Of a stretch of 5,843 bases of DNA, positions 1-5,141 are shown in pieces; within the stretch, counting starts at the first letter, position 1; every line of letters begins with the position of its first letter. The notes below the pieces were generated by a model that was not told where the DNA came from, did no database searches, and was given only the letters and a program-made list of their open reading frames with translations. The stretch is from Dehalococcoidales bacterium (GTDB taxonomy: Bacteria; Chloroflexota; Dehalococcoidia; Dehalococcoidales; RBG-16-60-22), in the NCBI GenBank assembly GCA_030606585.1, contig JAUWGD010000109.1, positions 1 through 5,843 on the forward strand, written 5' to 3'. The position numbers were made by a program, and so were the translations under genes.

Positions 1-258
1 CTGGCGAATCAGCTCTTCGATTTCTCTCTGAGTTGCCAGCCGGGTCCGGAGAACAAGCTGGTGCGCTTCGCTTCGTGCTTTCATGGCCGTTTCCTGCTGG
101 TATCTCTGGGCGTCGGCCCTCATTTTCCTGACCAGTTCCAGTTCACGCTGGGCGCTGAGGCGTATTCGCTGTACTGCCGCTGCGGCTTCTTTAAGACTGG
201 AATAATCATCCTTCATGGTCCGCCTGGCTGCTGGAGCGGTTGTCGTAATATTTTTCAT
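1..258 (-). CDS. Partial coiled-coil protein, N-terminal 86 residues
   Basis: An open minus-strand frame starts at ATG (258-256) and stays open to the left edge, so the C-terminus is missing. A strong ribosome binding site, GGAGG, lies 4 nt upstream of the ATG. The N-terminus reads MKNITTTAPAARRTMKDDYS. From about residue 20 the protein is rich in Glu, Lys, Arg, Ala and Gln, with stretches such as LKEAAAAVQRIRLSAQREL and ATQREIEELIRQ, typical of a long alpha-helical coiled coil. No signal peptide or membrane segment is visible. I do not recognise the family. It could be a cytoskeletal, DivIVA-like or ATPase-stalk-like protein, but low-complexity helix composition does not discriminate. The frame, start and ribosome binding site make it a convincing gene; its function is unknown. 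Confidence 0.7.
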   Translation of the reverse strand, partial: MKNITTTAPAARRTMKDDYSSLKEAAAAVQRIRLSAQRELELVRKMRADAQRYQQETAMKARSEAHQLVLRTRLATQREIEELIRQ

Positions 259-337
259 CTGTCCTCCGGTATCGGTATGGGAAGAGATTGAGAAATAGTT
301 CCCGATTAGATACTACATCCTGGGAGTCTTAAGACGG

Positions 338-379
338 AGATAGGTATCACCCATTATTTATGGGTGTCATCCCCTATCT
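338..379. other. Two-part inverted repeat (stem-loop)
   Basis: The inner stem is CACCCAT (348-354) with ATGGGTG (360-366) around the 5-nt loop TATTT. The outer stem is AGATAGG (338-344) with CCTATCT (373-379). An asymmetric internal loop of 3 and 6 nt separates the two stems, giving 14 perfect pairs in total. No U-tract follows on either strand, so it is not a classical terminator. It lies upstream of the minus-strand coiled-coil gene and could be a leader structure, an operator or a remnant of a mobile repeat. Confidence 0.5.
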
Positions 380-471
380 TTCACGACTCGGCTTGCTGCT
401 TGCCAGGCTGAAATACGGCAGATAATGTAAAGGTTTTCACTTTGCCCCTCCCCACCACGTATATATCTTTA

Positions 472-509
472 CCCACCCGCGCCTCCCTCGCATCATCTAC
501 TGCTTATCC
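472..509. repeat. Dispersed intergenic repeat, copy A
   Basis: This 38-nt stretch aligns without gaps to 3028-3065, with 30 of 38 bases identical by hand count. Seven of the eight differences are transitions. Shared blocks are CCCACCC, CCCTCG and CTGCTTATCC at identical spacing. Looser similarity extends to about 446-520 against about 3001-3078. Both copies lie outside conserved coding sequence, so this looks like an old dispersed non-coding element. I cannot assign it to a named family. Confidence 0.6.
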
Positions 510-545
510 CGCAGGATGCCTTCCTCTTATTAGGGGGAGTGTATA

Positions 546-617
546 GTGATAGTGGCGCCAGCCATGATTGTTAGTCTGGTGCTCTTTATCATGGGAATCG
601 CTAAAATAACCTCATAA
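546..617 (+). CDS. Possible 23-residue single-membrane-span peptide
   Basis: A GTG at 546 opens a 24-codon frame (including the stop TAA at 615-617). It is preceded, with 6 nt spacing, by the ribosome-binding-site-like AGGGGGAG (532-539). The product is almost entirely one hydrophobic helix: it starts VIVAPAM in literal reading, continues IVSLVLFIMGIAK and ends ITS. An ATG at 564 is an alternative start but leaves only 17 residues. It ends 38 nt before the XRE regulator gene. Small XRE regulators of this type are often encoded next to small membrane proteins, so this may be a real small membrane protein, the decayed end of such a partner, or chance. Confidence is low because the frame is so short. 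Confidence 0.22.
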   Translation: MIVAPAMIVSLVLFIMGIAKITS

Positions 618-655
618 ATTTTAAATCACCTTATAGAAAATACTGATTAATTGCG

Positions 656-850
656 ATGAAAACCAGGATTAAGGAATATCGTGCCAGGCAGGACCTGACG
701 CAGGAAAAACTCGCCGAGATGGTGGACGTCCGGCGTGAGACTATTATCTTTCTGGAGCAGGGTAAATATAATCCCTCGCTGGGGCTGGCTCACGGCGTCC
801 TCCGGGCTCTGCGGGCTGCTATCGAAGACCTGTTTATTTTCGACGACTGA
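656..850 (+). CDS. Small XRE-family helix-turn-helix regulator
   Basis: This 64-residue protein is essentially one Cro/C1-type DNA-binding domain. The helix-turn-helix covers about residues 14-36, with LTQEKLAEMVDV as the first helices and RRETIIFLEQGKYNPSL as the recognition helix and the following loop. The GKYNPSL segment and the C-terminal IEDLFIFDD ending are typical of the short COG1476-like group (usually about 65-70 residues), so the protein is full length. The group normally reads VSRQTI or similar where this one has VRRETI, and the ALRAAIEDLF tail is more diverged than usual. No clear ribosome binding site precedes the ATG, so translation may be weak or leaderless. It would act in the cytoplasm as a small dimeric regulator, possibly of itself or a neighbouring membrane protein. 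The target cannot be read from the sequence. Confidence 0.85.
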   Translation: MKTRIKEYRARQDLTQEKLAEMVDVRRETIIFLEQGKYNPSLGLAHGVLRALRAAIEDLFIFDD

Positions 851-911
851 ACGATTTTGCTTTTTATGTATTCTTGGTACTATTTTCTCGGAAAAATGTT
901 ACTAATACCCA

Positions 912-940
912 TTGACCAAACGGTATAAATGGTTTACACT
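912..940 (+). promoter_or_regulatory. Sigma70-type promoter candidate downstream of the regulator
   Basis: TTGACC (912-917) and TACACT (935-940) are separated by exactly 17 nt, a good match to -35 and -10 spacing. Transcription would start near 947. No gene starts between there and the hairpin at 993-1019, so the promoter would make either a short RNA of about 70 nt or a long leader for the DksA-like gene at 1179. This is inferred from the motif alone. Confidence 0.4.
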
Positions 941-992
941 GGTTGTATGTTCAATCCTTTGGTGGCAGCGGATGAAATGACCTTCATCTTTA

Positions 993-1019
993 CTGCCTGC
1001 CCGCTTTTCGGGCAGGCAG
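993..1019. repeat. 11-bp perfect hairpin, possible terminator or REP-like palindrome
   Basis: CTGCCTGCCCG (993-1003) pairs perfectly with CGGGCAGGCAG (1009-1019) around the loop CTTTT. No run of T follows on the + strand and no A-run precedes it, so it is not a textbook intrinsic terminator. It could end the regulator transcript or a short RNA from the promoter at 912-940, or it could be a dispersed palindromic repeat. Confidence 0.6.
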
Positions 1020-1074
1020 CAGAATGCGTTTGCCATCTCAGGGTATCAATACATTAGCCCGCTGCCCTTTCTGC

Positions 1075-1112
1075 TATTTACTTTTTTAATTTTAGTGTAT
1101 AATGGCATACAC
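1075..1112 (+). promoter_or_regulatory. Promoter candidate for the DksA-lspA-rluD operon with overlapping inverted repeat
   Basis: A perfect TATAAT (1098-1103) lies 76 nt before the DksA-like start. The sequence 17 nt upstream of it (TATTTA, 1075-1080) is a poor -35, so the promoter may need help from an activator. GTGTAT (1095-1100) and ATACAC (1107-1112) form an inverted repeat around AATGGC directly over the -10 box, which suggests an operator. The leader also contains a small hairpin (about 1131-1150) in which GAGAA pairs with TTCTC. Confidence 0.45.
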
Positions 1113-1178
1113 ACTTAATCAGGCGGGGGGCTGGAGAAAGCCTTTCTCAGGTTCGTGAGGAGGCTGACGGAGGGAGAA

Positions 1179-1559
1179 ATGACTGCCAAGTTCAAGAAAC
1201 ATCGCGAACAACTGGAAAGCGAACACAAACGCTTGACGGAGGAAATGGTGCAGTCAAAGGCGAGTGCTTCCACTGCCGAGGAGCGGCGAGAGGGTAGTCC
1301 CTTCGGCAAGCGGGAAGAGGAAGCCACCGAGACCCTGGAGCTGGAAAAGCGGCTGGCCTTGGAGAATCGCATCCGCCAGGAACTGGTCGGCATAGAGCAT
1401 GCCCTGGAAAAGTTTGAGAAAGGCACCTACGGAACGTGTGACAATTGCGGTAAACCTATTGCCCCCGAGCGCCTGGAGGCGCTACCGCAGGCATCTTTAT
1501 GTATGAATTGTAAGGCGTTGCTGGCGAAGAATGCAAAAGGTACACCGCCCCCGAGATAA
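1179..1559 (+). CDS. TraR/DksA-type C4 zinc-finger protein
   Basis: This 126-residue protein belongs to the DksA/TraR family, whose members bind in the RNA polymerase secondary channel and modulate initiation, classically with ppGpp. Residues 1-80 form a charged coiled coil. A compact zinc finger follows, with Cys87-x2-Cys90 (TCDNC) and Cys108-x2-Cys111 (CMNC) and the family signature YGTCDNCGKPIAPERLEALP. A short Gly-Pro-rich tail ends the protein. I chose ATG 1179 because GGAGG (1169-1173) sits 5 nt upstream. A GTG at 1155 would add eight residues but has no ribosome binding site of its own. It is probably closer to the YteA/YocK-like branch of Gram-positives than to true DksA, so no symbol is given. 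Its last 29 nt overlap lspA, indicating one operon. Confidence 0.88.
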   Translation: MTAKFKKHREQLESEHKRLTEEMVQSKASASTAEERREGSPFGKREEEATETLELEKRLALENRIRQELVGIEHALEKFEKGTYGTCDNCGKPIAPERLEALPQASLCMNCKALLAKNAKGTPPPR

Positions 1560-2034
1560 CTGGCGGGACGTGGCCTTCGGCTGCATTGTCCTGCTCGTGG
1601 TTCTCGCCGACCAGTTCAGCAAGACATGGATCAGGACCAATCTCGCCTTCGGGCAGTCGATTCATGATGTCGGGTTCTTCCGTATTCTCCATGTACAGAA
1701 TACCGGTGCCGCTTTCGGTTTATTCAAAGACCACGCCTTTACACTGACGATAGTCGATATCGTCGGCATTGTCGTTATTCTGGCCCTCGTATTTCTCCTG
1801 CGCAGTCGCTGGTCTTTTTACGACAGCATGCTGGTACGGGCGGGTATGGGCCTGGTTATGGGAGGCACCATCGGCAACCTGATTGACCGCCTCCGTATCG
1901 GCCATGTTACCGATTTTCTGGATTTTAAAGTCTGGCCGGTGTTTAATGTCGCCGACGCTTCGGCTGTCGTCGGTTGTATCATTATTGCCTACTGCCTCAT
2001 TTTTCTCACTAAAGCAGCCGCAAAACAGGAATGA
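1531..2034 (+). CDS. lspA: Lipoprotein signal peptidase (signal peptidase II)
   Basis: LspA is a membrane aspartic protease that removes the signal peptide from diacylglyceryl-modified prolipoproteins. The 167 residues match the usual family length. Four hydrophobic segments are visible (about 14-30, 70-90, 100-118 and 137-160). Conserved boxes are seen in order: ADQFSK (26-31), NTGAAFGLF (57-65), GGTIGNLIDR (111-120), VTDF (126-129) and FNVADAS (138-144). Asp128 and Asp142 correspond to the catalytic pair established for P. aeruginosa LspA (Asp124 and Asp143). The chosen ATG lies inside the DksA-like gene (29-nt overlap) without a strong ribosome binding site, suggesting coupled translation. 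GTG 1570 is an alternative that would leave almost no cytoplasmic N-terminus. The stop overlaps the rluD start as ATGA. Confidence 0.95.
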   Translation: MQKVHRPRDNWRDVAFGCIVLLVVLADQFSKTWIRTNLAFGQSIHDVGFFRILHVQNTGAAFGLFKDHAFTLTIVDIVGIVVILALVFLLRSRWSFYDSMLVRAGMGLVMGGTIGNLIDRLRIGHVTDFLDFKVWPVFNVADASAVVGCIIIAYCLIFLTKAAAKQE

Positions 2035-3167
2035 CCGGTAAGTATAGTTTTATCGTCGATACTTCAGGGGTTCGCCTGGACAGGTTCGTCGGGGAGAAAT
2101 CCCCCGAGCTTTCCCGCACCCGCGCCCAGAAACTCATCGCCGGCGACTTTATTACGGTAAACGGCTGTCCGGCTAAGTCCAGTCTCAAGCTGGAAGCCGG
2201 CGACAGGGTGGATATCACCGTACCCCCCGAGTCCCCCGGCCACCTGGTCCCCGAGGATATACCCCTGGATATCGTTTATGAGGACGCCGACCTGCTGGTG
2301 GTGGACAAGCCGACCGGACTGGCGGTGCACCCCGCCCCCGGCCACCCCTCCCACACCCTCGCCAATGCCGTCCTGAATTACCTGCCCTCACTGGCGGAAA
2401 ACGGTGATTCGCTGCGACCCGGCATCGTGCATCGCCTGGACAAAGATACCTCAGGCCTGCTCATCGTAGCCAGGAACCGCGTGGCGCAGGCAAATCTGTC
2501 GGAGCAGTTCAAGTCCCGTTCCGTGTCCAAGTGCTATCTGGTGCTGGTCAGGGGGAAGCTAACTCCAGCGAGCGGCATTATTGAGGCGGCCATCGGGCGC
2601 GACCCCCGCAACCGCCAGCGCATGGCGGTGGTATCGCAGGGTCGGGAGGCACGCACGGAATATCGTGTTATAAGGTATGTCGGCGAGTGTTCCCTGCTGG
2701 AAATCAAGCCGCAAACGGGGCGCACCCACCAGATAAGTGTGCACCTGGCGGCTATCGGCTTCCCGGTGATGGGAGATGCTACCTACGGCGTCAAGTCCCC
2801 GCATCTTTCTCGGCAGTTCCTGCACGCAAGTAAGCTCGGCTTCAAACTGCCCTCCACCGGCGAGTACGTTGAGTTTGAGTCCCCCCGCCCCCCCGATGGA
2901 GAAAAGGGGCGTAGGGAAATAGGGTCGGAGATTGGTGGTGCCTGCCCGGCGCAGCGTTTGCACCGGCGGGGCATTCCCGCGCAAGCGGGAATCCAGGCCA
3001 CCTCATCCCCCCAATTAGTTATCTATTCCCACCCATACCGCCCTCGTACCATCCGCTGCTTATCCTCGCAAGATATCCACCGCCCCCAATGTTTGCATCT
3101 CAAAATAAAACATGGCAAAATTATAAAAGGGCTATCACGATATATCGCCAGCCCCTTCATTACTTAA
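2031..3167 (+). CDS. rluD: RluA/RluD-family 23S rRNA pseudouridine synthase with odd C-terminal extension
   Basis: This enzyme converts specific uridines in rRNA (RluD: the helix 69 region of 23S rRNA) to pseudouridine. An N-terminal S4 RNA-binding domain covers about residues 14-65. The catalytic domain follows, with LLVVDKPTGLAVHP (88-101), the HRLDKDTSGLL motif containing the nucleophile Asp137, and GRTHQISVH (230-238). That last motif has Ser236 where the family nearly always has Arg. The start overlaps the lspA stop (ATGA) and has AGGA upstream. Family members are usually about 300-325 residues, and here similarity fades at ESPRPPD (283-289). The remaining roughly 90 residues are translated from C-runs, a REP-like palindrome and a dispersed repeat, so they are probably read-through or a 3-prime end altered by repeat insertion. 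Specific RluD activity rather than another RluA-family target is likely but unproven. Confidence 0.9.
   Translation: MTGKYSFIVDTSGVRLDRFVGEKSPELSRTRAQKLIAGDFITVNGCPAKSSLKLEAGDRVDITVPPESPGHLVPEDIPLDIVYEDADLLVVDKPTGLAVHPAPGHPSHTLANAVLNYLPSLAENGDSLRPGIVHRLDKDTSGLLIVARNRVAQANLSEQFKSRSVSKCYLVLVRGKLTPASGIIEAAIGRDPRNRQRMAVVSQGREARTEYRVIRYVGECSLLEIKPQTGRTHQISVHLAAIGFPVMGDATYGVKSPHLSRQFLHASKLGFKLPSTGEYVEFESPRPPDGEKGRREIGSEIGGACPAQRLHRRGIPAQAGIQATSSPQLVIYSHPYRPRTIRCLSSQDIHRPQCLHLKIKHGKIIKGLSRYIASPFIT
2973..2992. repeat. REP-like palindrome in the rluD 3-prime extension
   Basis: ATTCCCGC (2973-2980) and GCGGGAAT (2985-2992) form an 8-bp perfect stem with a GCAA tetraloop, followed by CCAG. On the other strand it translates as WIPACAGM, a spurious peptide commonly produced by this class of dispersed REP-like elements in many bacteria. 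Here it falls inside the unusual tail of the rluD frame. Confidence 0.7.
3028..3065. repeat. Dispersed intergenic repeat, copy B
   Basis: This is the partner of 472-509 (30 of 38 bases identical by hand count, same orientation, no gaps). Looser similarity extends over about 3001-3078. It lies in the apparent extension of rluD, where it would encode about residues 333-345. Its non-coding counterpart upstream argues that this part of the rluD frame is not selected as protein. Confidence 0.6.
3129..3154 (+). other. Palindromic element upstream of the aldo/keto reductase gene
   Basis: GGGCT (3129-3133) pairs with AGCCC (3150-3154) and encloses the perfect palindrome CGATATATCG (3138-3147). It ends 26 nt before the ATG at 3181. 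A weak promoter-like pair, TTGCAT (3093-3098) and CAAAAT (3116-3121) with 17 nt between, lies just upstream. The arrangement would suit an operator or leader hairpin for the reductase, but the promoter match is poor. Confidence 0.3.
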
Positions 3168-3180
3168 CGGGGAGATTTCT

Positions 3181-4347
3181 ATGAAATACAGAAAATTCGG
3201 TAGCCTCGACTGGCAGGTATCGGCGTTGGGATTCGGCGCCATGCGCCTGCCGGTAATCGGTGAAGACCAGGCAAAAATCGATGAGCCGGAGGCTATCCGT
3301 ATGATTCGCTACGCCGCCGACCACGGCGTCAACTATATCGATTCTGCCTACATGTACCACATGGGCCAGAGCGAGGTGCTGGTCGGCAAGGCTCTCAAGG
3401 ACGGCTACCGCGAGAAGATGAAGGTGGCTACCAAGCTGCCGGCACGCATGATAGAGAAACCAGAGGACTTCGACCGCATTTTCAACGAGCAGCTTAAGAA
3501 GCTCGATATCGATATGATTGATTTCTACCTCCTGCACGGTCTGAACAAGGAGGGCTGGACAAACGTGCGCGACTTCGGCGTGCTTAAGTGGGCGGAGGAG
3601 CAGATGGCTAAAGGGCGCATCGGCCGCCTCGGCTTTTCCTTTCACGATGAATTCGATGTCTTTAAAGAAATCGTGGACGCCTACGATAACTGGGTCCTCT
3701 CCCAGGTACAGTACAACTATATGGACGTCAACGAGCAGGCGGGCCGCCGCGGCGTTGAGTATGCCGCCGGCAAGGGACTGGCCGTCGTCGTTATGGAACC
3801 CCTCCGCGGGGGCAAGCTCAGCAAGGAACCCCCGGCCCCCGTAGCTAAAGTGCTGGCGGGCGCGCCCAGCCAGCTTAAAGCCGTCGAGTGGGCCTGGAGC
3901 TGGATTTGGAACCAGCCGGAAATCTCGGTCGCCCTCAGCGGCATGAGCACGATAGAGCAGGTCGTCGAAAACGTTAGGCTTGCCGACCGTTATGAAGCGG
4001 GCAACCTTTCCGCCGGAGAGCTGAAAATATACGATAAAATCCGTGAGGCCTATAACAGCCTGAGTCCCGTCCCCTGTACCAACTGTCGCTACTGCATGCC
4101 CTGCCCCAATAACGTGGAAATCCCCCGTATCTTTCAGCTGTATAACGATGCCGTCATGTACGACGACATGCGGACGGGACGTTTTATGTACAACAGCCCC
4201 TTCTTCCCGCCGGACCAGCGCGCCGATAACTGCGTCGAGTGCGGCGAATGTCTGGAGAAATGCCCTCAAAATATAGAAATCCCGGACTGGCTCAAGAAAG
4301 CCCACGAGGCCCTCTATCAGGAGATGCCCCCCGCCCCGCCCGGATAA
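3181..4347 (+). CDS. Aldo/keto reductase with C-terminal 4Fe-4S ferredoxin domain
   Basis: This 388-residue protein is a complete member of the COG1453-type oxidoreductases. The aldo/keto reductase barrel (about 1-285) starts MKYRKFGSLDWQVSALGFGAM. The usual catalytic tetrad is present: Asp54 and Tyr59 (YIDSAYMY), Lys85 (VATKLP) and His119 (FYLLHG). A ferredoxin-like domain follows, with CTNCRYCMPCP (Cys299, 302, 305, 308) and CVECGECLEKCP (Cys351, 354, 357, 361), enough for two 4Fe-4S clusters. Family knowledge supports cytoplasmic NAD(P)H-linked carbonyl chemistry with electrons exchanged through the clusters; the substrate is unknown. GGGGAG 7 nt upstream supports the start. The gene lies 13 nt after the apparent rluD stop but about 290 nt after the likely native rluD end, so it may be a separate transcription unit. 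Such proteins are common in anaerobes. Confidence 0.93.
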   Translation: MKYRKFGSLDWQVSALGFGAMRLPVIGEDQAKIDEPEAIRMIRYAADHGVNYIDSAYMYHMGQSEVLVGKALKDGYREKMKVATKLPARMIEKPEDFDRIFNEQLKKLDIDMIDFYLLHGLNKEGWTNVRDFGVLKWAEEQMAKGRIGRLGFSFHDEFDVFKEIVDAYDNWVLSQVQYNYMDVNEQAGRRGVEYAAGKGLAVVVMEPLRGGKLSKEPPAPVAKVLAGAPSQLKAVEWAWSWIWNQPEISVALSGMSTIEQVVENVRLADRYEAGNLSAGELKIYDKIREAYNSLSPVPCTNCRYCMPCPNNVEIPRIFQLYNDAVMYDDMRTGRFMYNSPFFPPDQRADNCVECGECLEKCPQNIEIPDWLKKAHEALYQEMPPAPPG

Positions 4348-4348
4348 A

Positions 4349-4408
4349 TGTCGTTGCGAGAGGGGGTATCTGTCATTGCGAGTCCCGATGGAATCGGAAC
4401 GAAGCAAT
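4349..4408. repeat. Dispersed repeat of the TGTCATTGCGAG type, with a truncated second head
   Basis: TGTCATTGCGAG (4371-4382) begins a short element with an inner hairpin CCGAT-GGA-ATCGG (4385-4397). It ends GAAGCAATCC, where GCAAT (4404-4408) pairs with ATTGC (4375-4379). A second head, TGTCGTTGCGAG (4349-4360, one mismatch), lies 22 nt upstream, directly after the reductase stop. Elements of this form occur between genes in many bacterial genomes. Here it separates two convergent genes. Confidence 0.7.
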
Positions 4409-4409
4409 C

Positions 4410-4441
4410 CACCCCTGTCCTTGATACGGGGGTGAGGTTTT
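4410..4441 (+). terminator. Candidate terminator for the aldo/keto reductase gene
   Basis: CACCCC (4410-4415) can pair with GGGGTG (4429-4434), and AGGTTTT follows. The loop is long (13 nt) and the T-run short, so strength is doubtful. Its position between two convergent stops fits a terminator role. Confidence 0.35.
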
Positions 4442-4446
4442 AAATT

Positions 4447-5016
4447 TTAACGGTACAACCACTTTCGGAAAACGTACCGACTGAACCACGGCATTAAGGC
4501 CCACGTTAAAACCCCCACCAGCAGTAAGGTCGTCAGGATATTCAGCAGGTAGAAATTCGCTCCTTCGAAGATAATATCCAGCAAAGGTACGATAATTGAT
4601 GCCACTATATATACCGCTATGCAGGTGACGGTGAACATTTTCCATCGCGGGGGCGTCTCCAGCTGGGGACAATCGGGTATGGAAAACCACGTCTCCAGGC
4701 CCGTCGCCTCTTGCCGACTCCTCCGCGAGAACTCGTCCGCCTCGTGCGATAGCTTCTGACGTACGTAGGAGGTTTCCCAGATATGCACGGATTTCTCGTC
4801 CGCGAAACGTAGCACGAGGTGGTACAGCCCGGACTTGCCCGGCTCCGGTATCAGCATCGTCACGCCCTTGTTGCCGGGGGCTTCTTTAGCCGCCTCCACC
4901 AGCCGCCGCACCCAGTCGTCGTACTCCCGCTCGTGCCCCGGAAACACGTTCCGGCTTACCACCACCGTCACGTCCTTCCTGCCCTTCCCGCCCGGTACTA
5001 TCCTGTCTTCTTCCAT
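4447..5016 (-). CDS. Membrane-anchored antibiotic-biosynthesis-monooxygenase-like (ABM) domain protein
   Basis: This 189-residue protein matches the layout of the COG3224 family, whose biochemical role is not established. Residues 15-110 form a dimeric alpha/beta-barrel ABM-like domain: VTVVVSRNVFPGHEREYDDW (16-35), then PGNKGVTMLIPEPGKSGLYH (47-66) and LETWF (107-111). A PPRWKM linker (122-127) leads to two membrane helices (about 127-149 and 155-176), and the protein ends RKWLYR. With no signal peptide, the ABM domain is probably cytoplasmic and tethered to the membrane. The start is well supported by GGAGGTGA a few bases upstream. Its transcript converges on the aldo/keto reductase gene. 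ABM-fold proteins include quinol and haem oxygenases, but catalysis should not be assumed here. Confidence 0.87.
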   Translation of the reverse strand: MEEDRIVPGGKGRKDVTVVVSRNVFPGHEREYDDWVRRLVEAAKEAPGNKGVTMLIPEPGKSGLYHLVLRFADEKSVHIWETSYVRQKLSHEADEFSRRSRQEATGLETWFSIPDCPQLETPPRWKMFTVTCIAVYIVASIIVPLLDIIFEGANFYLLNILTTLLLVGVLTWALMPWFSRYVFRKWLYR

Positions 5017-5050
5017 GACTCACCTCCCGCGACTCCCTGCTTTATCAATC

Positions 5051-5079
5051 TCTATATATTAATTATATCGTGAAATCAA
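5051..5079 (-). promoter_or_regulatory. Promoter candidate for the ABM-domain gene
   Basis: Read on the minus strand, TTGATT (5079-5074) and TATAGA (5056-5051) are separated by 17 nt. The predicted start lies about 30 nt upstream of the ATG at 5016. An alternative -10, TATAAT (5067-5062), overlaps it but lacks a good -35. The whole stretch is AT-rich, so chance matches are easy. Confidence 0.4.
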
Positions 5080-5141
5080 GAAAAACAAAATCAGGTTATT
5101 CTTAATGTCTCATATATTAGAGATAATAATAGGTAGGAGGA

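Larger units (their letters stand above)
259..655. other. Intergenic region with structured DNA and no convincing large gene
   Basis: About 400 bases separate the minus-strand coiled-coil gene from the regulator at 656, and no long frame is credible on either strand. The region holds a perfect 10-bp palindrome GTCTTAAGAC (326-335), a two-part stem-loop (338-379), one copy of a dispersed repeat (472-509, perhaps 446-520) and a possible very short membrane peptide (546-617). The palindrome lies about 70 nt upstream of the minus-strand start and could be an operator, but no promoter close to consensus was found there. Confidence 0.6.

Noticed and set aside
61..291. Plus-strand 76-residue frame at the left edge
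   Set aside because: It lies opposite the minus-strand coiled-coil gene, which has a strong ribosome binding site and plausible composition. The plus-strand product is Cys-, Phe- and Gly-rich with no family resemblance.
348..1019. Repeats and hairpins as a possible CRISPR array
   Set aside because: The palindromes differ from one another and there are no regularly spaced identical repeats or neighbouring cas genes.
259..1178. tRNA or riboswitch in the two left intergenic gaps
   Set aside because: No cloverleaf, TTCGANNC arm or recognisable riboswitch core was found by eye. Only simple stem-loops are present.
2783..3001. Minus-strand frame starting MAWIPACAGM
   Set aside because: The WIPACAGM peptide is the well-known false translation of a REP-like palindrome and not a gene.
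3160..4407. Long minus-strand 415-residue frame
   Set aside because: It is the antisense shadow of the aldo/keto reductase gene, whose catalytic and Cys motifs are all intact on the plus strand. Long antisense frames are common in G+C-rich genes.
4373..4690. Minus-strand frame ending in WIASFRFHRDSQ
   Set aside because: Its end is translated from the TGTCATTGCGAG repeat, and the rest is another frame of the ABM-domain gene.
4819..5073. Two plus-strand frames over the start of the ABM-domain gene
   Set aside because: Both are antisense to a well-supported gene and show His/Pro/Ser-rich composition without motifs or ribosome binding sites.
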